A stretch of DNA of 64,000 nt. Source: Verrucomicrobiota bacterium (GTDB taxonomy: Bacteria > Verrucomicrobiota > Verrucomicrobiia > Palsa-1439). Where the stretch lies: contig PLZV01000022.1 of assembly GCA_003152315.1 (NCBI GenBank), forward strand, positions 1-64,000, in the 5' to 3' direction. Position 1 is the first letter of the stretch, and the number at the start of each line of letters is the position of its first letter. Below are positions 1 through 9,598 of the stretch, piece by piece. Under the pieces are notes generated by a model. The model made no database searches, was not told where the DNA came from, and saw nothing but the letters and a program-made list of their open reading frames with translations. Made by a program: the position numbers and the translations under genes.

Positions 1-10
1 TTACGGGACT

Positions 11-32
11 TGTCGAGGAATCTCTGTCGTTT
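11..32 (-). repeat. Left inverted repeat flanking the GIY-YIG gene
   Basis: This 22-nt stretch matches the reverse complement of 326-347 at 19 of 22 positions; both share TCTCTGTCGTTT read on this strand. The two copies bracket the GIY-YIG gene in inverted orientation. The rest of bases 1-44 shows nothing else. Confidence 0.6.
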
Positions 33-44
33 CATCATCGGCAC

Positions 45-359
45 GTGCGGGACTACTATGTTTACATTCTGGGAAGCAAATCCGGCGTACTTTACATCGG
101 AGTCACGAATGATCTGTCTCGACGGCTCTTCGAGTATAAACAGAAGCTGATTGAGGGCTTCACTAGCAAATACAATGTGACGCGTTTGGTTTATTTTGAA
201 ACATTCGAGAATATAACGGATGCCATCAAGCGTGAAAAGCAACTCAAAGGTTGGCGGCGAGAGAAGAAAACTACCTTAATCGAATCGACGAATCCGATGT
301 GGCACGACCTCAGTGAAGAATGGACAAACGACAGAGACCCTTCGACAAGCTCAGGGTGA
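45..359 (+). CDS. GIY-YIG nuclease domain protein (UPF0213-like)
   Basis: This is a 104-residue single-domain GIY-YIG protein. It opens with YYVYILGSKSG and continues LYIGVTNDLSRR, which supplies the family tyrosines, the YIG motif and the catalytic arginine. A later AIKREKQLKGWRREKK segment supplies the conserved glutamate region. The start is GTG at 45, because the only nearby ATG (58) is out of frame and the domain begins at residue 4. Family members are small, often stand-alone DNA nucleases of unclear role. The C-terminal tail DRDPSTSSG is translated from a dispersed repeat (334-361), so the end of the protein was probably rewritten by repeat insertion. The next gene, dgt, converges and its stop lies 5 nt away. 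Confidence 0.85.
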   Translation: MRDYYVYILGSKSGVLYIGVTNDLSRRLFEYKQKLIEGFTSKYNVTRLVYFETFENITDAIKREKQLKGWRREKKTTLIESTNPMWHDLSEEWTNDRDPSTSSG

Positions 360-361
360 CA
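326..361 (+). repeat. Right inverted repeat, CCCTTCGACAAGCTCAGGG family
   Basis: Bases 326-347 are the inverted partner of 11-32. The outer part continues as CTCAGGGTGACA, which recurs at 49513-49524. It encodes the last residues of the GIY-YIG protein. From general knowledge, repeats ending AGGGTGAC or AGAATGAC and containing GCTCAGGG are common dispersed elements in many bacteria. Confidence 0.65.
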
Positions 362-364
362 CAG

Positions 365-1531
365 CTAATCTCGCATACAAATCCGCCGATATTCCTCCAA
401 CGCGAAACGGTCGGTCATGCCGGCGATGTAGTCGCAGATGGCGCGGTAGAGGCCGACCTTTTCCAGGCGGCGCTGGGTACTTTCGCCCATAAGGCGCGGG
501 TTGGCGGCGTAGGCGCGGAACAATTCGCCCATCGCGGCGACAGCGCGCTCGTGGGGCTTGTGGGCCACGGGGTTGAAGTAAAGATTCTTGTAAAGAAAAT
601 CGCGCAATTGCTGGTTCGCCTTCTTCAATTCCTTGCTATAGCTGACCAGCGGTTTGCTTAATTGGCGCACCTCGTCGGGGCTGGTCACCTCGGCCGCAAG
701 GATGTTGGCGGCACTCGTGGCGATCACGTCCGACACTTCGCGCTCGATCAATTCGCGGATGGTGAACGCGCACTGCCTTTCGCGATCCATGCCGGGATGT
801 TCGCGACTGACCCGCGCGAACGTCGTCTGCCAGATTCCGACCTCTTGAAGTTGTTCGACGGTAATGAGTCCCGCATCCAGGCCATCGTCAAGGTCGTGCG
901 AATAATAGGTGACTTCGTCCGCGACGTTGGCGATCTGCGCTTCGAGCGAAGACGACTTGAAGTTGAATTCCTCCAGATGCGTCGGCTTGTCATACTGCGT
1001 GTAATGTTTCGCCAAACCTTCGCGCGTTTCCCAGGTGAGATTCAGCCCGTTGAAGTCGGGGTATTTTTCTTCCAATTCGGTCACGACGCGTAGCGATTGC
1101 AGGTTGTGCTCGAATCCCCCGTGGTCTTTCATCAGTTTATCCAACATCACTTCGCCCGTGTGGCCGAACGGCGAATGCCCGAGGTCATGCGCCAGCGCGA
1201 TGCTCTCGGCCAGGTCCTCATTGAGCTGCAACGCGCGGGCGATGCCGCGGCTGATGCCCGCCACTTCCATCGTGTGCGTCAGGCGCGTGCGGAGATGGTC
1301 GCCGGTGCCGTTGAGGAAGACCTGGGTCTTGTATTCGAGCCGACGGAAGGCGCGGCTGTGGATGATACGGTCGCGGTCCCGCTGAAAATCCGTGCGCAGA
1401 CCGTGCTTGGGCTCCGGAAAGGCCCGTCCACGCGAGTCGGCGGCCTTCTGCGCATAGGGTGCGAGAAGTTTGTATTCGAGCTGTTCCAGTTCGACGCGGT
1501 CGCGCGGCATAACAGGATCGGAGTGTCGCAA
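365..1531 (-). CDS. dgt: Deoxyguanosinetriphosphate triphosphohydrolase-like protein
   Basis: This 388-residue HD-superfamily enzyme belongs to the dGTPase family, which hydrolyses dNTPs to the deoxynucleoside and tripolyphosphate and so influences nucleotide pools. The metal-binding HD signature is visible: H86 in RLTHTMEV, H115-D116 in AHDLGHSPFGH, and a later aspartate in ANVADEVTYYSHD. The N-terminal RDRDRIIHSRAFRRLEYKTQV segment is typical of the family. It starts at ATG 1531; M8 is an alternative. It stands alone on the minus strand, divergent from the M16 peptidase across about 135 bp with no clear signal. Confidence 0.93.
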   Translation of the reverse strand: MRHSDPVMPRDRVELEQLEYKLLAPYAQKAADSRGRAFPEPKHGLRTDFQRDRDRIIHSRAFRRLEYKTQVFLNGTGDHLRTRLTHTMEVAGISRGIARALQLNEDLAESIALAHDLGHSPFGHTGEVMLDKLMKDHGGFEHNLQSLRVVTELEEKYPDFNGLNLTWETREGLAKHYTQYDKPTHLEEFNFKSSSLEAQIANVADEVTYYSHDLDDGLDAGLITVEQLQEVGIWQTTFARVSREHPGMDRERQCAFTIRELIEREVSDVIATSAANILAAEVTSPDEVRQLSKPLVSYSKELKKANQQLRDFLYKNLYFNPVAHKPHERAVAAMGELFRAYAANPRLMGESTQRRLEKVGLYRAICDYIAGMTDRFALEEYRRICMRD

Positions 1532-1666
1532 ATCAAGTTCGCGGACGCAAGTGTTTGACCTGCGAGAACAGTGCGGTAATAATGTCCGAAATGAACCCCG
1601 GCGCCATCGATTTCATCTACGATCCACTGCGATATATGGCACCGGCTATGAGCCTCTGCGTCTATC

Positions 1667-2929
1667 ATGTTTAAGATCACACAACTTCCCAGCGGCGTGC
1701 GCGTCGCCACCGCCGAGATGCCGCATATGGACAGCATCTCGCTCGGCATGTGGGTGGGCGTGGGTGGCCGCTATGAATCCGCGCGCTTGAGCGGCGCTTC
1801 GCATTTCATCGAGCATCTGCTTTTCAAAGGCACGCGCCGCCGTAGCGCCAAACAGATCAGCCAGACCGTCGAAGGGGTCGGCGGTTACCTCAATGCCTTC
1901 ACGGGCGAGGAGACCACCTGCTACTATGCGAAGGCGAGCCACGACCATTTCGATACGCTGCTCGACGTGCTCGCGGACATGTATCTGCATTCCCGTTTCT
2001 CGGCTGCCGACATCCACAAAGAGCGCGGCGTGATCAAGGAAGAGCTGCTGATGTACCACGACCAGCCCGACCATTACGTGCACGAACTGCTCAACGAGAC
2101 GCTGTGGCCCGAACAGCCGCTTGGTCGCTCGCTCACCGGCACGGCCAAGTCGCTCGACGGCATGGATCGTGGCGGGCTCCTGAATTTCAAGCAGAAGAAG
2201 TACGTGGCCGCCAATACGGTCGTGGCGGTCGCCGGTCACTGCGAGCATAACGATATTGTCCAGCGCGTTGCGAAGGTGCTCGTGCTACCGAGGAATGGCC
2301 GCTCGCCAGGCTTCGAGCCGGCGCATGAAGCGCAGCGGGCCCCGCGCCTCCGCTTCTTCACCAAGAACTGCGAGCAGTCCCACCTCGCCATCGGGATTCG
2401 CGGATACTCACGCCATGACGCGCGGCGCTACGCCTTGAAATCGCTCAGCGTCATCCTCGGTGAGAATATGAGCTCGCGGCTATTTCAGGTGATCCGCGAA
2501 CGACACGGTCTAGCCTATTCCATCCAGTCATCGACGAGCTACCTCTCCGACACCGGCGCGCTGCTGATCTCCGCGGGCCTGGATACGAAGCGGTTGCACC
2601 GGGCGCTGGCATTGATTCTCACGGAGCTGCGCAAGATTTCCCGGCAACCTCCGTCCGCGATCGAATTGCAGCGCGCGAAGGATTACGCCATCGGTCAGAT
2701 GCGCCTGGGGCTGGAGAGCACCGCAAACCGCATGATGTGGTTGGGCGAACACTTGCTGGCTTACGGCTCGATCCAAACGCCCGCCGAAGTCGAGCGGCAT
2801 ATCGCCGGGGTCACGGCTACCGACGTGCAAAAGGCTGCGGCTGACATTTTTCGCGACAATCGCCTCAACGTCGCCGTCATCACCCCGAGCAAGGACGAGA
2901 AGGCGATTAGTTCCCTGTTGTCGTTCTGA
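1667..2929 (+). CDS. M16 family zinc peptidase (insulinase/processing-peptidase-like)
   Basis: This 420-residue single-unit M16 peptidase carries the inverted zinc motif HFIEHLLFKGT with H46, E49 and H50, and a downstream glutamate within HKERGVIKEEL. The second, inactive M16 half follows (ILGENMSSRLFQVIRERHGLAYSI). No signal peptide is evident, so it is probably cytoplasmic, like the YmxG/PqqL-type enzymes. Such enzymes cut peptides inside a closed clamshell chamber. It is not obviously in an operon; the 3' end overlaps the convergent membrane protein gene by 23 bp. A second, exported M16 protein lies at 12960-15566. Confidence 0.92.
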   Translation: MFKITQLPSGVRVATAEMPHMDSISLGMWVGVGGRYESARLSGASHFIEHLLFKGTRRRSAKQISQTVEGVGGYLNAFTGEETTCYYAKASHDHFDTLLDVLADMYLHSRFSAADIHKERGVIKEELLMYHDQPDHYVHELLNETLWPEQPLGRSLTGTAKSLDGMDRGGLLNFKQKKYVAANTVVAVAGHCEHNDIVQRVAKVLVLPRNGRSPGFEPAHEAQRAPRLRFFTKNCEQSHLAIGIRGYSRHDARRYALKSLSVILGENMSSRLFQVIRERHGLAYSIQSSTSYLSDTGALLISAGLDTKRLHRALALILTELRKISRQPPSAIELQRAKDYAIGQMRLGLESTANRMMWLGEHLLAYGSIQTPAEVERHIAGVTATDVQKAAADIFRDNRLNVAVITPSKDEKAISSLLSF

Positions 2930-3470
2930 TAACTACCCACGCGAGCGCCGGCAAGGCCCAGCCCCACGGGGCGCGAAAATCCCGCAGTTCATCCAGCGTT
3001 TTCGTCACCGCGTAGAGGTGGCGAAGCCGTTCGGGGCGGTCGTGGTAGTAGGTGACGAAATCGTACAACCAGACGCCCCAAAGTCCCCACGTCGCCAGGC
3101 GCGTTTGCCACGCGAAGATGACGAGCATGAGCACGCCATAGATCGCGAAATCAATTTTCCGTCTTGTCGGCAATTCGCGCAGCACGAGTAGCCGTTCCGA
3201 CGCGGCCATTTTGAAGCGCAATTCGAAGACTTTTACCACGAGCCCAAGCGGCATGGCCGCGATAATGAGCAGAACCACACCCAGCCAGTTCCAACCGTGC
3301 ACGCCAATCCAGAACAGTTGCGCAACGTTGAGCAGCGCGATGACCACGAACCCCACGTTCATCCAGCGCCGCCGTGTGCGATCGTGCTCGGCCTCGCTCG
3401 GATCGTGCATGCGCGTCGCGCCGTGCATGCCACCGGGCGCGGCATCCGATGGACGGGTAGATGGATTCAT
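2907..3470 (-). CDS. Hypothetical membrane protein, about four TM segments
   Basis: This is a 187-residue protein of unrecognised family. A charged N-terminus rich in R, D and E (residues 1-36) precedes hydrophobic segments around 38-60, 62-84, 108-128 and a weaker one near the C-terminus. The sequence between TM3 and TM4 (WLYDFVTYYHDRPERLRHLYAVTKTLDELRDF) is polar and probably cytosolic. The start at ATG 3470 gives the longest form; M15 is possible. It converges on the M16 peptidase gene and diverges from pabB by about 75 bp. Confidence 0.65.
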   Translation of the reverse strand: MNPSTRPSDAAPGGMHGATRMHDPSEAEHDRTRRRWMNVGFVVIALLNVAQLFWIGVHGWNWLGVVLLIIAAMPLGLVVKVFELRFKMAASERLLVLRELPTRRKIDFAIYGVLMLVIFAWQTRLATWGLWGVWLYDFVTYYHDRPERLRHLYAVTKTLDELRDFRAPWGWALPALAWVVIRTTTGN

Positions 3471-3545
3471 GGTTGGCCCGAATGATAACGGGGTATACTA
3501 TGGACGTAAACAAGAACCCAACCCGACAGCCCGCAGCCTGGCCCC

Positions 3546-4883
3546 GTGAGTCATCAACCCGTCGTACGAAAACAGCCGTGGACTGAACCGTGTGACCGCT
3601 TCGCCGAGTTCGCGGCGAAACCGCATGCGGTCTGGCTCGATACCGCTACCGGTACGACCGGTTATTCGATTCTTGCCGCCGGGCCGACGAAGATTATCCG
3701 CTCGAAGGGCAGCCACACCGACATCATCACCCCGACGGGCTCGACGGCTGCGAAGGGAAATCCCTTCGATATCCTGAGTGAACATCTCGCGCTTCACCAG
3801 CACGACGCCTCTGCTGATTTCCCTCTCGGCGCGGCCATTGGCTATTTCGGGTACGACCTCAAGAATTTCGTCGAGAAGCTTCCCGCCAAAGCGGTGGACG
3901 ACATTGGCTTGCCAGATTGCTGGTTCGGTTTCTATGACAGTCTGCTCGTCTTCGATCACAATGCCCGTCAGGTGTTTGAGGTAGGGCGCGCTGGCCCGGC
4001 GCGCCGTGCCGTTGATGATCGGCGCAGGTCTCCCGACCGCGCCGAACGTGACGCAGTTCTCCACTCCACTTTCACGCGCGACTCCTATCGCGCCGCAATT
4101 CTCCGCGCGAAGCAATACATCGCGGCCGGTGACATCTATCAGGTGAACCTTTCACAGCGGTTCCAGTGCGAAGTGGACGCTTCAGCGCCGGAGCTTTATC
4201 GGGCTCTCCGCGAATCGAATCCAGCGCCATACTGCGCGTACCTAGACATCGGGGAAGCACAAATCCTCTCCAGTTCTCCCGAATGCTTTCTGAATATCCA
4301 TGACCGTCATGTTGTCACACGTCCCATCAAAGGCACGCGTCCGCGTGGCGCAACAAGTGAAGAAGATACGCGCATCGCCGCCGAGTTGCTCGCTTCGCCA
4401 AAGGACAACGCCGAACTGGTGATGATCACGGACCTGGAGCGCAACGACCTCGGACGCGTCTGCGAATTCGGCAGCGTGCGCGTGAGTGAACTGGTGCGCG
4501 TCGAGACCTACGCCACCGTCCATCATCTGGTTTCGACGGTCGAAGGGCGGTTGCGCGGCGATGTGAGTCCTGTCGATTGCGTGCGCGCCTGCTTCCCCGG
4601 CGGTTCCATCACCGGCGCGCCGAAAATCCGCGCGATGGAGATCATTGATGAGTTGGAGCCGCATGCGCGCGGCGTGTACACGGGAGCGATTGGCTTTCTC
4701 GGCTACAACGGTCTGACCCACCTGAACGTTGCCATTCGCACCGTCGTGCAGCAGGGCAGGGAATTGACATTTCACGCCGGCGGCGGCATCGTGGCCGACA
4801 GCGAACCTGATGCCGAATACGACGAGACACTTGTGAAAGCACAGGGAATCCTCAATGCAATCGAACAATTACGCTTACGTTAA
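3546..4883 (+). CDS. pabB: Aminodeoxychorismate synthase component I
   Basis: This 445-residue chorismate-binding enzyme uses ammonia delivered by a PabA/TrpG-type amidotransferase to aminate chorismate to 4-amino-4-deoxychorismate for folate synthesis. The PIKGTRPRG motif has lysine at K262, the PabB-specific residue; anthranilate synthases have PIAGT instead. ERNDLGRVC and GGSITGAPK are the other chorismate-site motifs. It starts at GTG 3546. The 29-bp overlap with the next gene, an aminotransferase class IV enzyme, supports a pabB-pabC pair. No glutamine amidotransferase subunit is in the window. Confidence 0.93.
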   Translation: MSHQPVVRKQPWTEPCDRFAEFAAKPHAVWLDTATGTTGYSILAAGPTKIIRSKGSHTDIITPTGSTAAKGNPFDILSEHLALHQHDASADFPLGAAIGYFGYDLKNFVEKLPAKAVDDIGLPDCWFGFYDSLLVFDHNARQVFEVGRAGPARRAVDDRRRSPDRAERDAVLHSTFTRDSYRAAILRAKQYIAAGDIYQVNLSQRFQCEVDASAPELYRALRESNPAPYCAYLDIGEAQILSSSPECFLNIHDRHVVTRPIKGTRPRGATSEEDTRIAAELLASPKDNAELVMITDLERNDLGRVCEFGSVRVSELVRVETYATVHHLVSTVEGRLRGDVSPVDCVRACFPGGSITGAPKIRAMEIIDELEPHARGVYTGAIGFLGYNGLTHLNVAIRTVVQQGRELTFHAGGGIVADSEPDAEYDETLVKAQGILNAIEQLRLR

Positions 4884-5652
4884 CGGGCGGTTTCTTCCCG
4901 AGTCAGAAGCCACCGTATCCATCTTCGACCGCGGTTTTCTCTATGGGGATGGAGTCTTCGAGACCATGCGTGTGTATGGCGGCCGCATCTTCCGTGCGCT
5001 CGATCATTTTGACCGACTCTCCGCCGGACTGGAGGCATTGAAGATTCAGTCCCCGTTGACTCAAGAAGAATTGCGGGCTGCCTGTCGCGTCCTCATTGAG
5101 AGAAATGAAGTTGCGGAAGGTGTGGCAAGAGTTTACATCACCCGCGACTCGATCGTAGTGACCGTACGCCCCTACGCGATGCAACCAGTCGAACTACGGG
5201 CGATGATTTCCACAGTTCGGATTGATCCGCGATTGTCCAGGTACAAGACCGCGAATCGTCTCCCGTATCTGCTCGCACAACAGGAGGCAGTGGAGGCGAA
5301 TGTAAACGACGCGGTGCTGCTTAATACGGCCGGCCGCGTCGTCGAGTTTACTACCAGTAATCTATTTGTGGTGAAGGACGATGAATTGTTGACCCCACCG
5401 TTGTCCGACGGACCGTTGCCGGGCGTTACACGCCGAGTGGTGCTGGGATTGGCTGCGGAAAAGCGGATAGCCGTGCGCGAGCACAGTTTTGGGCAGGAAT
5501 TTCTTGAGAAGGTCGACGAGGTCTTCGCGACGAACAGCCTGATGGAAATCAGTTCCGTCGTGACGTGGAGCCGCTGGCCGAAAATAACCTTACGATTGCA
5601 GGACGCCTACCGGGTCTTGGTGGCGAATGAACTTAGTAAGCCCGGGCCATGA
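4855..5652 (+). CDS. pabC: Aminotransferase class IV, probable 4-amino-4-deoxychorismate lyase
   Basis: This 265-residue fold-type IV PLP enzyme has its Schiff-base lysine at K131 in [14 protein letters not shown], and the [10 protein letters not shown] strand and [11 protein letters not shown] cofactor-phosphate region of the family. Family members include branched-chain aminotransferases, D-amino-acid aminotransferases and ADC lyase (PabC), which releases pyruvate from aminodeoxychorismate to give p-aminobenzoate. The choice of PabC rests on the 29-bp overlap with pabB. The 3' end overlaps convergent proS by 20 bp. Confidence 0.82.
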   Translation: MQSNNYAYVNGRFLPESEATVSIFDRGFLYGDGVFETMRVYGGRIFRALDHFDRLSAGLEALKIQSPLTQEELRAACRVLIERNEVAEGVARVYITRDSIVVTVRPYAMQPVELRAMISTVRIDPRLSRYKTANRLPYLLAQQEAVEANVNDAVLLNTAGRVVEFTTSNLFVVKDDELLTPPLSDGPLPGVTRRVVLGLAAEKRIAVREHSFGQEFLEKVDEVFATNSLMEISSVVTWSRWPKITLRLQDAYRVLVANELSKPGP

Positions 5653-7195
5653 TGACGCGCTGGGTTGATGGCTGACCCGTCAGGATGCATTTCCCTTCAC
5701 CTTTTGCCTCTTCGGGGATCTGGTCAGGAAAAGGAATGCAGCGGATCGTGGTTTCGAAACGCTTGGCCATTTCATCTTCCTGCTCGTGATTGCCGGCCCA
5801 ATGGACCCAGGCAAAGCCGCCACCGTCCTTGGCGAAATAGCTTTCAAACTCTTCCATGGTGTTGATGACACGCGATCGCTTGGTGCGGAAGACCCGGGCA
5901 CGTTCGAATAATTCGCGCTGCATGGTGTCGAGCGTGGGCTTGATCGAGGCAATGGCTTCCATGCGGGGGACGAACGTCTTGCGGCGCTTGCGGAGTTCCT
6001 GCTCGGTTTCGCCTTCTTTCTCCAACACGAACCGGCGAACGAGGCAGAGGCTGCCTTTCTCTAGATCTTTCGGGCCGACTTCGATACGGAGCGGCACACC
6101 TTTGGCTTCCCACTCGTAGTATTTCGCGCCCGGCATGATGCCATCGCGGTCGTCAAGTTTGACGGCGAGTCCCTGCGACTTGAGTTCGGCGGCGACTTTG
6201 GTGGCCTCTTCGAGGACAAGCGCCTTCTCCGCATCGGTCTTAAAGATCGGGATCACGACGACGTGGATCGGGGCGAGCTTCGGCGGCAACACGAGGCCGT
6301 TGTCATCGGAATGGGTCATGATCAGCGCGCCGACAAGGCGCGTGGAGACGCCCCAACTGGTGGCGTACACGTATTCGCGTTTGCCTTCCTTGCTGAGGAA
6401 GGTCACATCGCTGCTCTTGGCGAAATTCTGGCCGAGATAATGGCTCGTGCCCATCTGGAGAGCTTTGCCGTCCTGCATCAGGCCCTCGATGCACAGAGTG
6501 TCCAACGCGCCCGCGAAGCGTTCACCGGGCGTCTTGCGCCCCTTGATGACGGGTACGGCGGCGACGTTTTCCGCGAAGTCCGCGTACACGTCGAGCATGC
6601 GGGCAGTCTCTTCCACGGCCTCGGCCTCCGTGGCGTGGGCGGTGTGGCCTTCCTGCCAGAGAAACTCGGTGGTACGGAGAAACAAGCGGGTGCGCAATTC
6701 CCAGCGGACGACGTTGGCCCATTGATTGATGAGGATCGGCAGGTCACGGTAACTCTGGATCCAGTTCTTGTATTGCGCCCAGATGATGGTTTCACTGGTT
6801 GGACGAATGACCAGCGGTTCATCCAGTTTGGATTCGGGATCGACCACCACTTCGCCATTCACGGACTTCAGGCGGTGATGGGTGACGACGGCGCATTCCT
6901 TCGCGAAGCCCGCTGCGTGCTGCTCTTCCTTCGTGAGGAACGAGAGGGGAATGAACAGCGGGAAATAAGCGTTCACGTGTCCGGTGGCCTTGAAGCGGTC
7001 GTCCAACTCGCGTTGCATCTTCTCCCAAATCGCGTAACCGTGGGGTTTGATGACCATGCAGCCGCGCACGGGCGAATTCTCTGCCAGATCGCCGCGTTTG
7101 ATCACGTCGAGGTACCACTGTGGGTAGTTCGTCGCGCGTGGCGTCACGCTCGTGGTGTCAGTTGCGGCCGGCTTGTTGGTATTTTGTTGGCTCAT
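5633..7195 (-). CDS. proS: Prolyl-tRNA synthetase, eukaryote/archaeal-type (ProS type 3)
   Basis: This 520-residue class II aminoacyl-tRNA synthetase charges tRNA-Pro. The N-terminal [31 protein letters not shown], the [10 protein letters not shown] segment and the short C-terminal extension without the bacterial editing INS domain mark the archaeal/eukaryotic subtype, which also occurs in scattered bacteria. Motif 3 is in the [19 protein letters not shown] region. It starts at ATG 7195, after a short low-complexity N-terminal tail. It is transcribed divergently from tolQ. Confidence 0.95.
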   Translation of the reverse strand: MSQQNTNKPAATDTTSVTPRATNYPQWYLDVIKRGDLAENSPVRGCMVIKPHGYAIWEKMQRELDDRFKATGHVNAYFPLFIPLSFLTKEEQHAAGFAKECAVVTHHRLKSVNGEVVVDPESKLDEPLVIRPTSETIIWAQYKNWIQSYRDLPILINQWANVVRWELRTRLFLRTTEFLWQEGHTAHATEAEAVEETARMLDVYADFAENVAAVPVIKGRKTPGERFAGALDTLCIEGLMQDGKALQMGTSHYLGQNFAKSSDVTFLSKEGKREYVYATSWGVSTRLVGALIMTHSDDNGLVLPPKLAPIHVVVIPIFKTDAEKALVLEEATKVAAELKSQGLAVKLDDRDGIMPGAKYYEWEAKGVPLRIEVGPKDLEKGSLCLVRRFVLEKEGETEQELRKRRKTFVPRMEAIASIKPTLDTMQRELFERARVFRTKRSRVINTMEEFESYFAKDGGGFAWVHWAGNHEQEDEMAKRFETTIRCIPFPDQIPEEAKGEGKCILTGQPSTQRVIMARAY

Positions 7196-7333
7196 TAAAG
7201 ATTGTCCCTCTGCAAACCGTGTTGTCTGTAACGCAGAGTGGGTGAGAATTCGAGCCGAAAAAAGTGCGTCGAGGCGAGAAACGTCCAGAGGCGATGAAAT
7301 GTCACAGTTTTCCTAAGAAATCCAAAGAAAGGT

Positions 7334-7362
7334 TTGACGGGACGGTGTAAAACTGTTTAAGT
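7334..7362 (+). promoter_or_regulatory. Possible tolQ promoter
   Basis: TTGACG (7334-7339) is followed after 17 nt by TTAAGT (7357-7362). The -35 match is good and the -10 match weak. It sits about 44 nt before the tolQ start. The rest of the 210-bp proS-tolQ spacer shows nothing clear. Confidence 0.3.
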
Positions 7363-7405
7363 GCTGATTGCCCTGAAGACCTTCGGGGCACAAGGAGGAT
7401 TGGGG

Positions 7406-8176
7406 ATGAATGTCGTTCTCGCAGCGGGTGGCATCTTGTACATTTTTGGACAAGCTGACTGGCCCGGCAAAGTAATCGTTGTGGTGTTGTGTCTTGGCTC
7501 GGCCTTTACCTGGTCGGTCATGCTCACCAAGTGGCAGCAACTCCGCCGCGCGCGTGGCACTGGCGAATCGTTCCTGGCGCAGTTTCGTCGCGAGCGCGAC
7601 CCGCTGCATCTTTTCATTAAAAATTTCGAGGTACCGGAGTGCCCGCTTTACAACATCTACCGCATGGGCGCGGAAGAAGTCTCCTCGCAGTTCGGGAATG
7701 GTAGCAATCCCCGCAAAGTCGCCGGCGGCTACAAGGCATTCGGCGGCAGCGGCACGACGACGCTCGCAGCAGTCGATACCGATGTCAGCATCTCTGATCG
7801 AACCGTTGTGAACCTCGATACACTGCGTGGCGCGTTGGGTCGCTCAATCGACGCCGAAGTGATGAAGCTCGAATCGCAAGTCAGTGTTCTCTCCACGGCG
7901 GTGACCGGCGGCCCATTCCTCGGCTTGCTCGGCAGCTCCTGGGGTGTGATGAGCGTTTTTGCCGCGATGGGTGAGTACGGAACCGTGCGGCTTGGCGCGG
8001 TGGCCCCGGGTATTTCCGCGGCGTTGCTGGCCACGGTCGTCGGCCTGCTGGTGGCGGTCCCGTCGCTGTTTGCCTACAACTGGCTCGCACAACGGATTCG
8101 GCACGCGACGATGGAAATGGAAAGCTTTGCCGACGAGTTCGTGAATGCCGTCGAGCACAACTACGTGACGAACTGA
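7406..8176 (+). CDS. tolQ: TolQ/ExbB/MotA-family proton channel subunit
   Basis: This 256-residue inner-membrane protein has a first TM segment near residues 15-35 and two more in the C-terminal third (LGLLGSSWGVMSVF and GISAALLATVVGLLVAVPSLFAYN), the conserved pair that lines the proton path. With TolR it forms the stator that uses proton motive force to drive the Tol-Pal envelope system. The start at ATG 7406 is chosen over GTG 7361 because AAGGAGG (7392-7398) lies 7 nt upstream. It is first in the tolQ-tolR-tolA-like-tolB-pal cluster, 3 nt before tolR. Confidence 0.92.
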   Translation: MNVVLAAGGILYIFGQADWPGKVIVVVLCLGSAFTWSVMLTKWQQLRRARGTGESFLAQFRRERDPLHLFIKNFEVPECPLYNIYRMGAEEVSSQFGNGSNPRKVAGGYKAFGGSGTTTLAAVDTDVSISDRTVVNLDTLRGALGRSIDAEVMKLESQVSVLSTAVTGGPFLGLLGSSWGVMSVFAAMGEYGTVRLGAVAPGISAALLATVVGLLVAVPSLFAYNWLAQRIRHATMEMESFADEFVNAVEHNYVTN

Positions 8177-8179
8177 TCC

Positions 8180-8620
8180 ATGAGACGCCCCTCGAATCGC
8201 GGAAAACGATACGGACATCTGCCCGAGTTGGGTGAGATCAACGTCATGCCGCTCGTGGATTTGTTCATGCAGTTGTTCATTGCGGTCATCATTTTCTTCC
8301 CTGTGGTCGAGTATGGGATGAATATCAATTTGCCAAAGGGCACCACCGACCAGATCAAGCGCGAACAGACGCGTACGCTCTCCGTGGACAAGCGCGGGAA
8401 GATCTACCTGAACGACATCGGACTGTCGCAGGCGCAATTACGGGGTGAATTGGCGAAACTGGCCCAGTCCGATCCACCCATCACGATCCTCGTCAAGGCC
8501 GATGAAGTGAACAATTACGGCGCCGTCATGGAAGTACTCAAGGAGTTGCACGCCGCCAAGATCACGCGCATCGCGCTCCTGACGCAGGAAGAATCGCCAC
8601 CGAAACTCGCGCGGAGATGA
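8180..8620 (+). CDS. tolR: TolR/ExbD-family protein
   Basis: This 146-residue protein has one N-terminal TM segment (about residues 20-45) carrying the conserved proton-relay aspartate D27 in NVMPLVDLFM, then a periplasmic domain with the family pattern TILVKADEVNNYGAVMEVLKELHAAKI. It pairs with TolQ as the motor stator. It begins 3 nt after tolQ, and its TGA overlaps the ATG of the next gene, so translation is probably coupled. Assignment to TolR rather than ExbD rests on the downstream tolB and pal. Confidence 0.92.
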   Translation: MRRPSNRGKRYGHLPELGEINVMPLVDLFMQLFIAVIIFFPVVEYGMNINLPKGTTDQIKREQTRTLSVDKRGKIYLNDIGLSQAQLRGELAKLAQSDPPITILVKADEVNNYGAVMEVLKELHAAKITRIALLTQEESPPKLARR

Positions 8621-9594
8621 GCACGATTGAGAAAAGGTTCCGTCGAAATTTCATTGTCGCGTGCCTCGTTCATATCGCGATCATCGGTGGGATTGTGGTC
8701 TTTGAAGGTGTCTTCAACAACGCCCACTCCAACGTTCCCGCAACGACTGAATTGATCATACCCGCTGACATCCTGGGCGATTTGCCGACTGGGACAGGGA
8801 CAGGACGGGGCAACTATGCTCCACCGCCTCCGGAACCAGCCGGCGAGAACGCCGGGCCCGCGGCCGGGCCAAGCGAGCCAGCCGCCAAACCCGAAGAGCC
8901 GGTCGCGCCGAAAGTGAAAGCGACTCTGCCGGAAGCAAAAGATCCGAACGAAATCGCGATTCCGAAGAAGCCTGTTCCCAAGGAGACCAAGAAACCGGTC
9001 GACGCGACCGCCAAGAAGACGGTGACGAGTGACAAGACAGCGGACAAGACTGTTGACAAGTCAACGGCCACCCCAAAAAAGACGGTTGCGAACGCGAAAT
9101 CATCTGGCAAGACCGGCTCGGCTGGCACGGCCGTCAGTGCCGACACAATTCGCCAGCGATTTGCGAGCGCACTTTCGGCATCCGAAGGCGGCACCCCGGG
9201 CGGTGACAATCGTGCCCCGGGCGGCGGCACGGGCGTGTCGAAATACGGACGTTTAGGTTCACCCGATGGCGCGGCGGACGGGATTGCGGGCGGAGTTGGC
9301 AAGGGTTCCCAATTCTGGTCGTACTACATGCACGTGCACGACAAAATGTACGAAGCGTGGGACCAGCCGGGAAAGGCCAATAGTCTCGATAGGAAGCTGG
9401 TGGCGACCTTGGTTTTGCATGTTGCACGCGATGGGCGAATTGAGGGCGTCCGCATGGAACGTTCGTCCGGTAATAAGTTGCTGGACGATTCCGTAATGAC
9501 GGCGGCGCACAGTGTGCCGCGACTGGATCCGTTGCCCGAAGGATTGGGCGGCGACTTTGCTGATATTTCTGTAAATTTCCGATTGGAGGGATAG
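8617..9594 (+). CDS. TonB/TolA-like energy-transducing protein
   Basis: This 325-residue protein has a single TM anchor near residues 12-32 and a long periplasmic Pro/Ala/Lys-rich stalk (about 45-160; PAKPEEPVAPKVKATLPE, then TKKPVDATAKKT repeats). A Gly-rich linker follows, then a C-terminal TonB-type domain (about 230-325; KLVATLVLHVARDGRIEGVRM). It fills the TolA position, linking the TolQR motor to TolB/Pal in the outer envelope. The ATGA overlap with tolR and the 4-nt gap to tolB support one operon. TolA and TonB are hard to separate by sequence; context favours TolA. Confidence 0.88.
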   Translation: MSTIEKRFRRNFIVACLVHIAIIGGIVVFEGVFNNAHSNVPATTELIIPADILGDLPTGTGTGRGNYAPPPPEPAGENAGPAAGPSEPAAKPEEPVAPKVKATLPEAKDPNEIAIPKKPVPKETKKPVDATAKKTVTSDKTADKTVDKSTATPKKTVANAKSSGKTGSAGTAVSADTIRQRFASALSASEGGTPGGDNRAPGGGTGVSKYGRLGSPDGAADGIAGGVGKGSQFWSYYMHVHDKMYEAWDQPGKANSLDRKLVATLVLHVARDGRIEGVRMERSSGNKLLDDSVMTAAHSVPRLDPLPEGLGGDFADISVNFRLEG

Positions 9595-9598
9595 AGGT

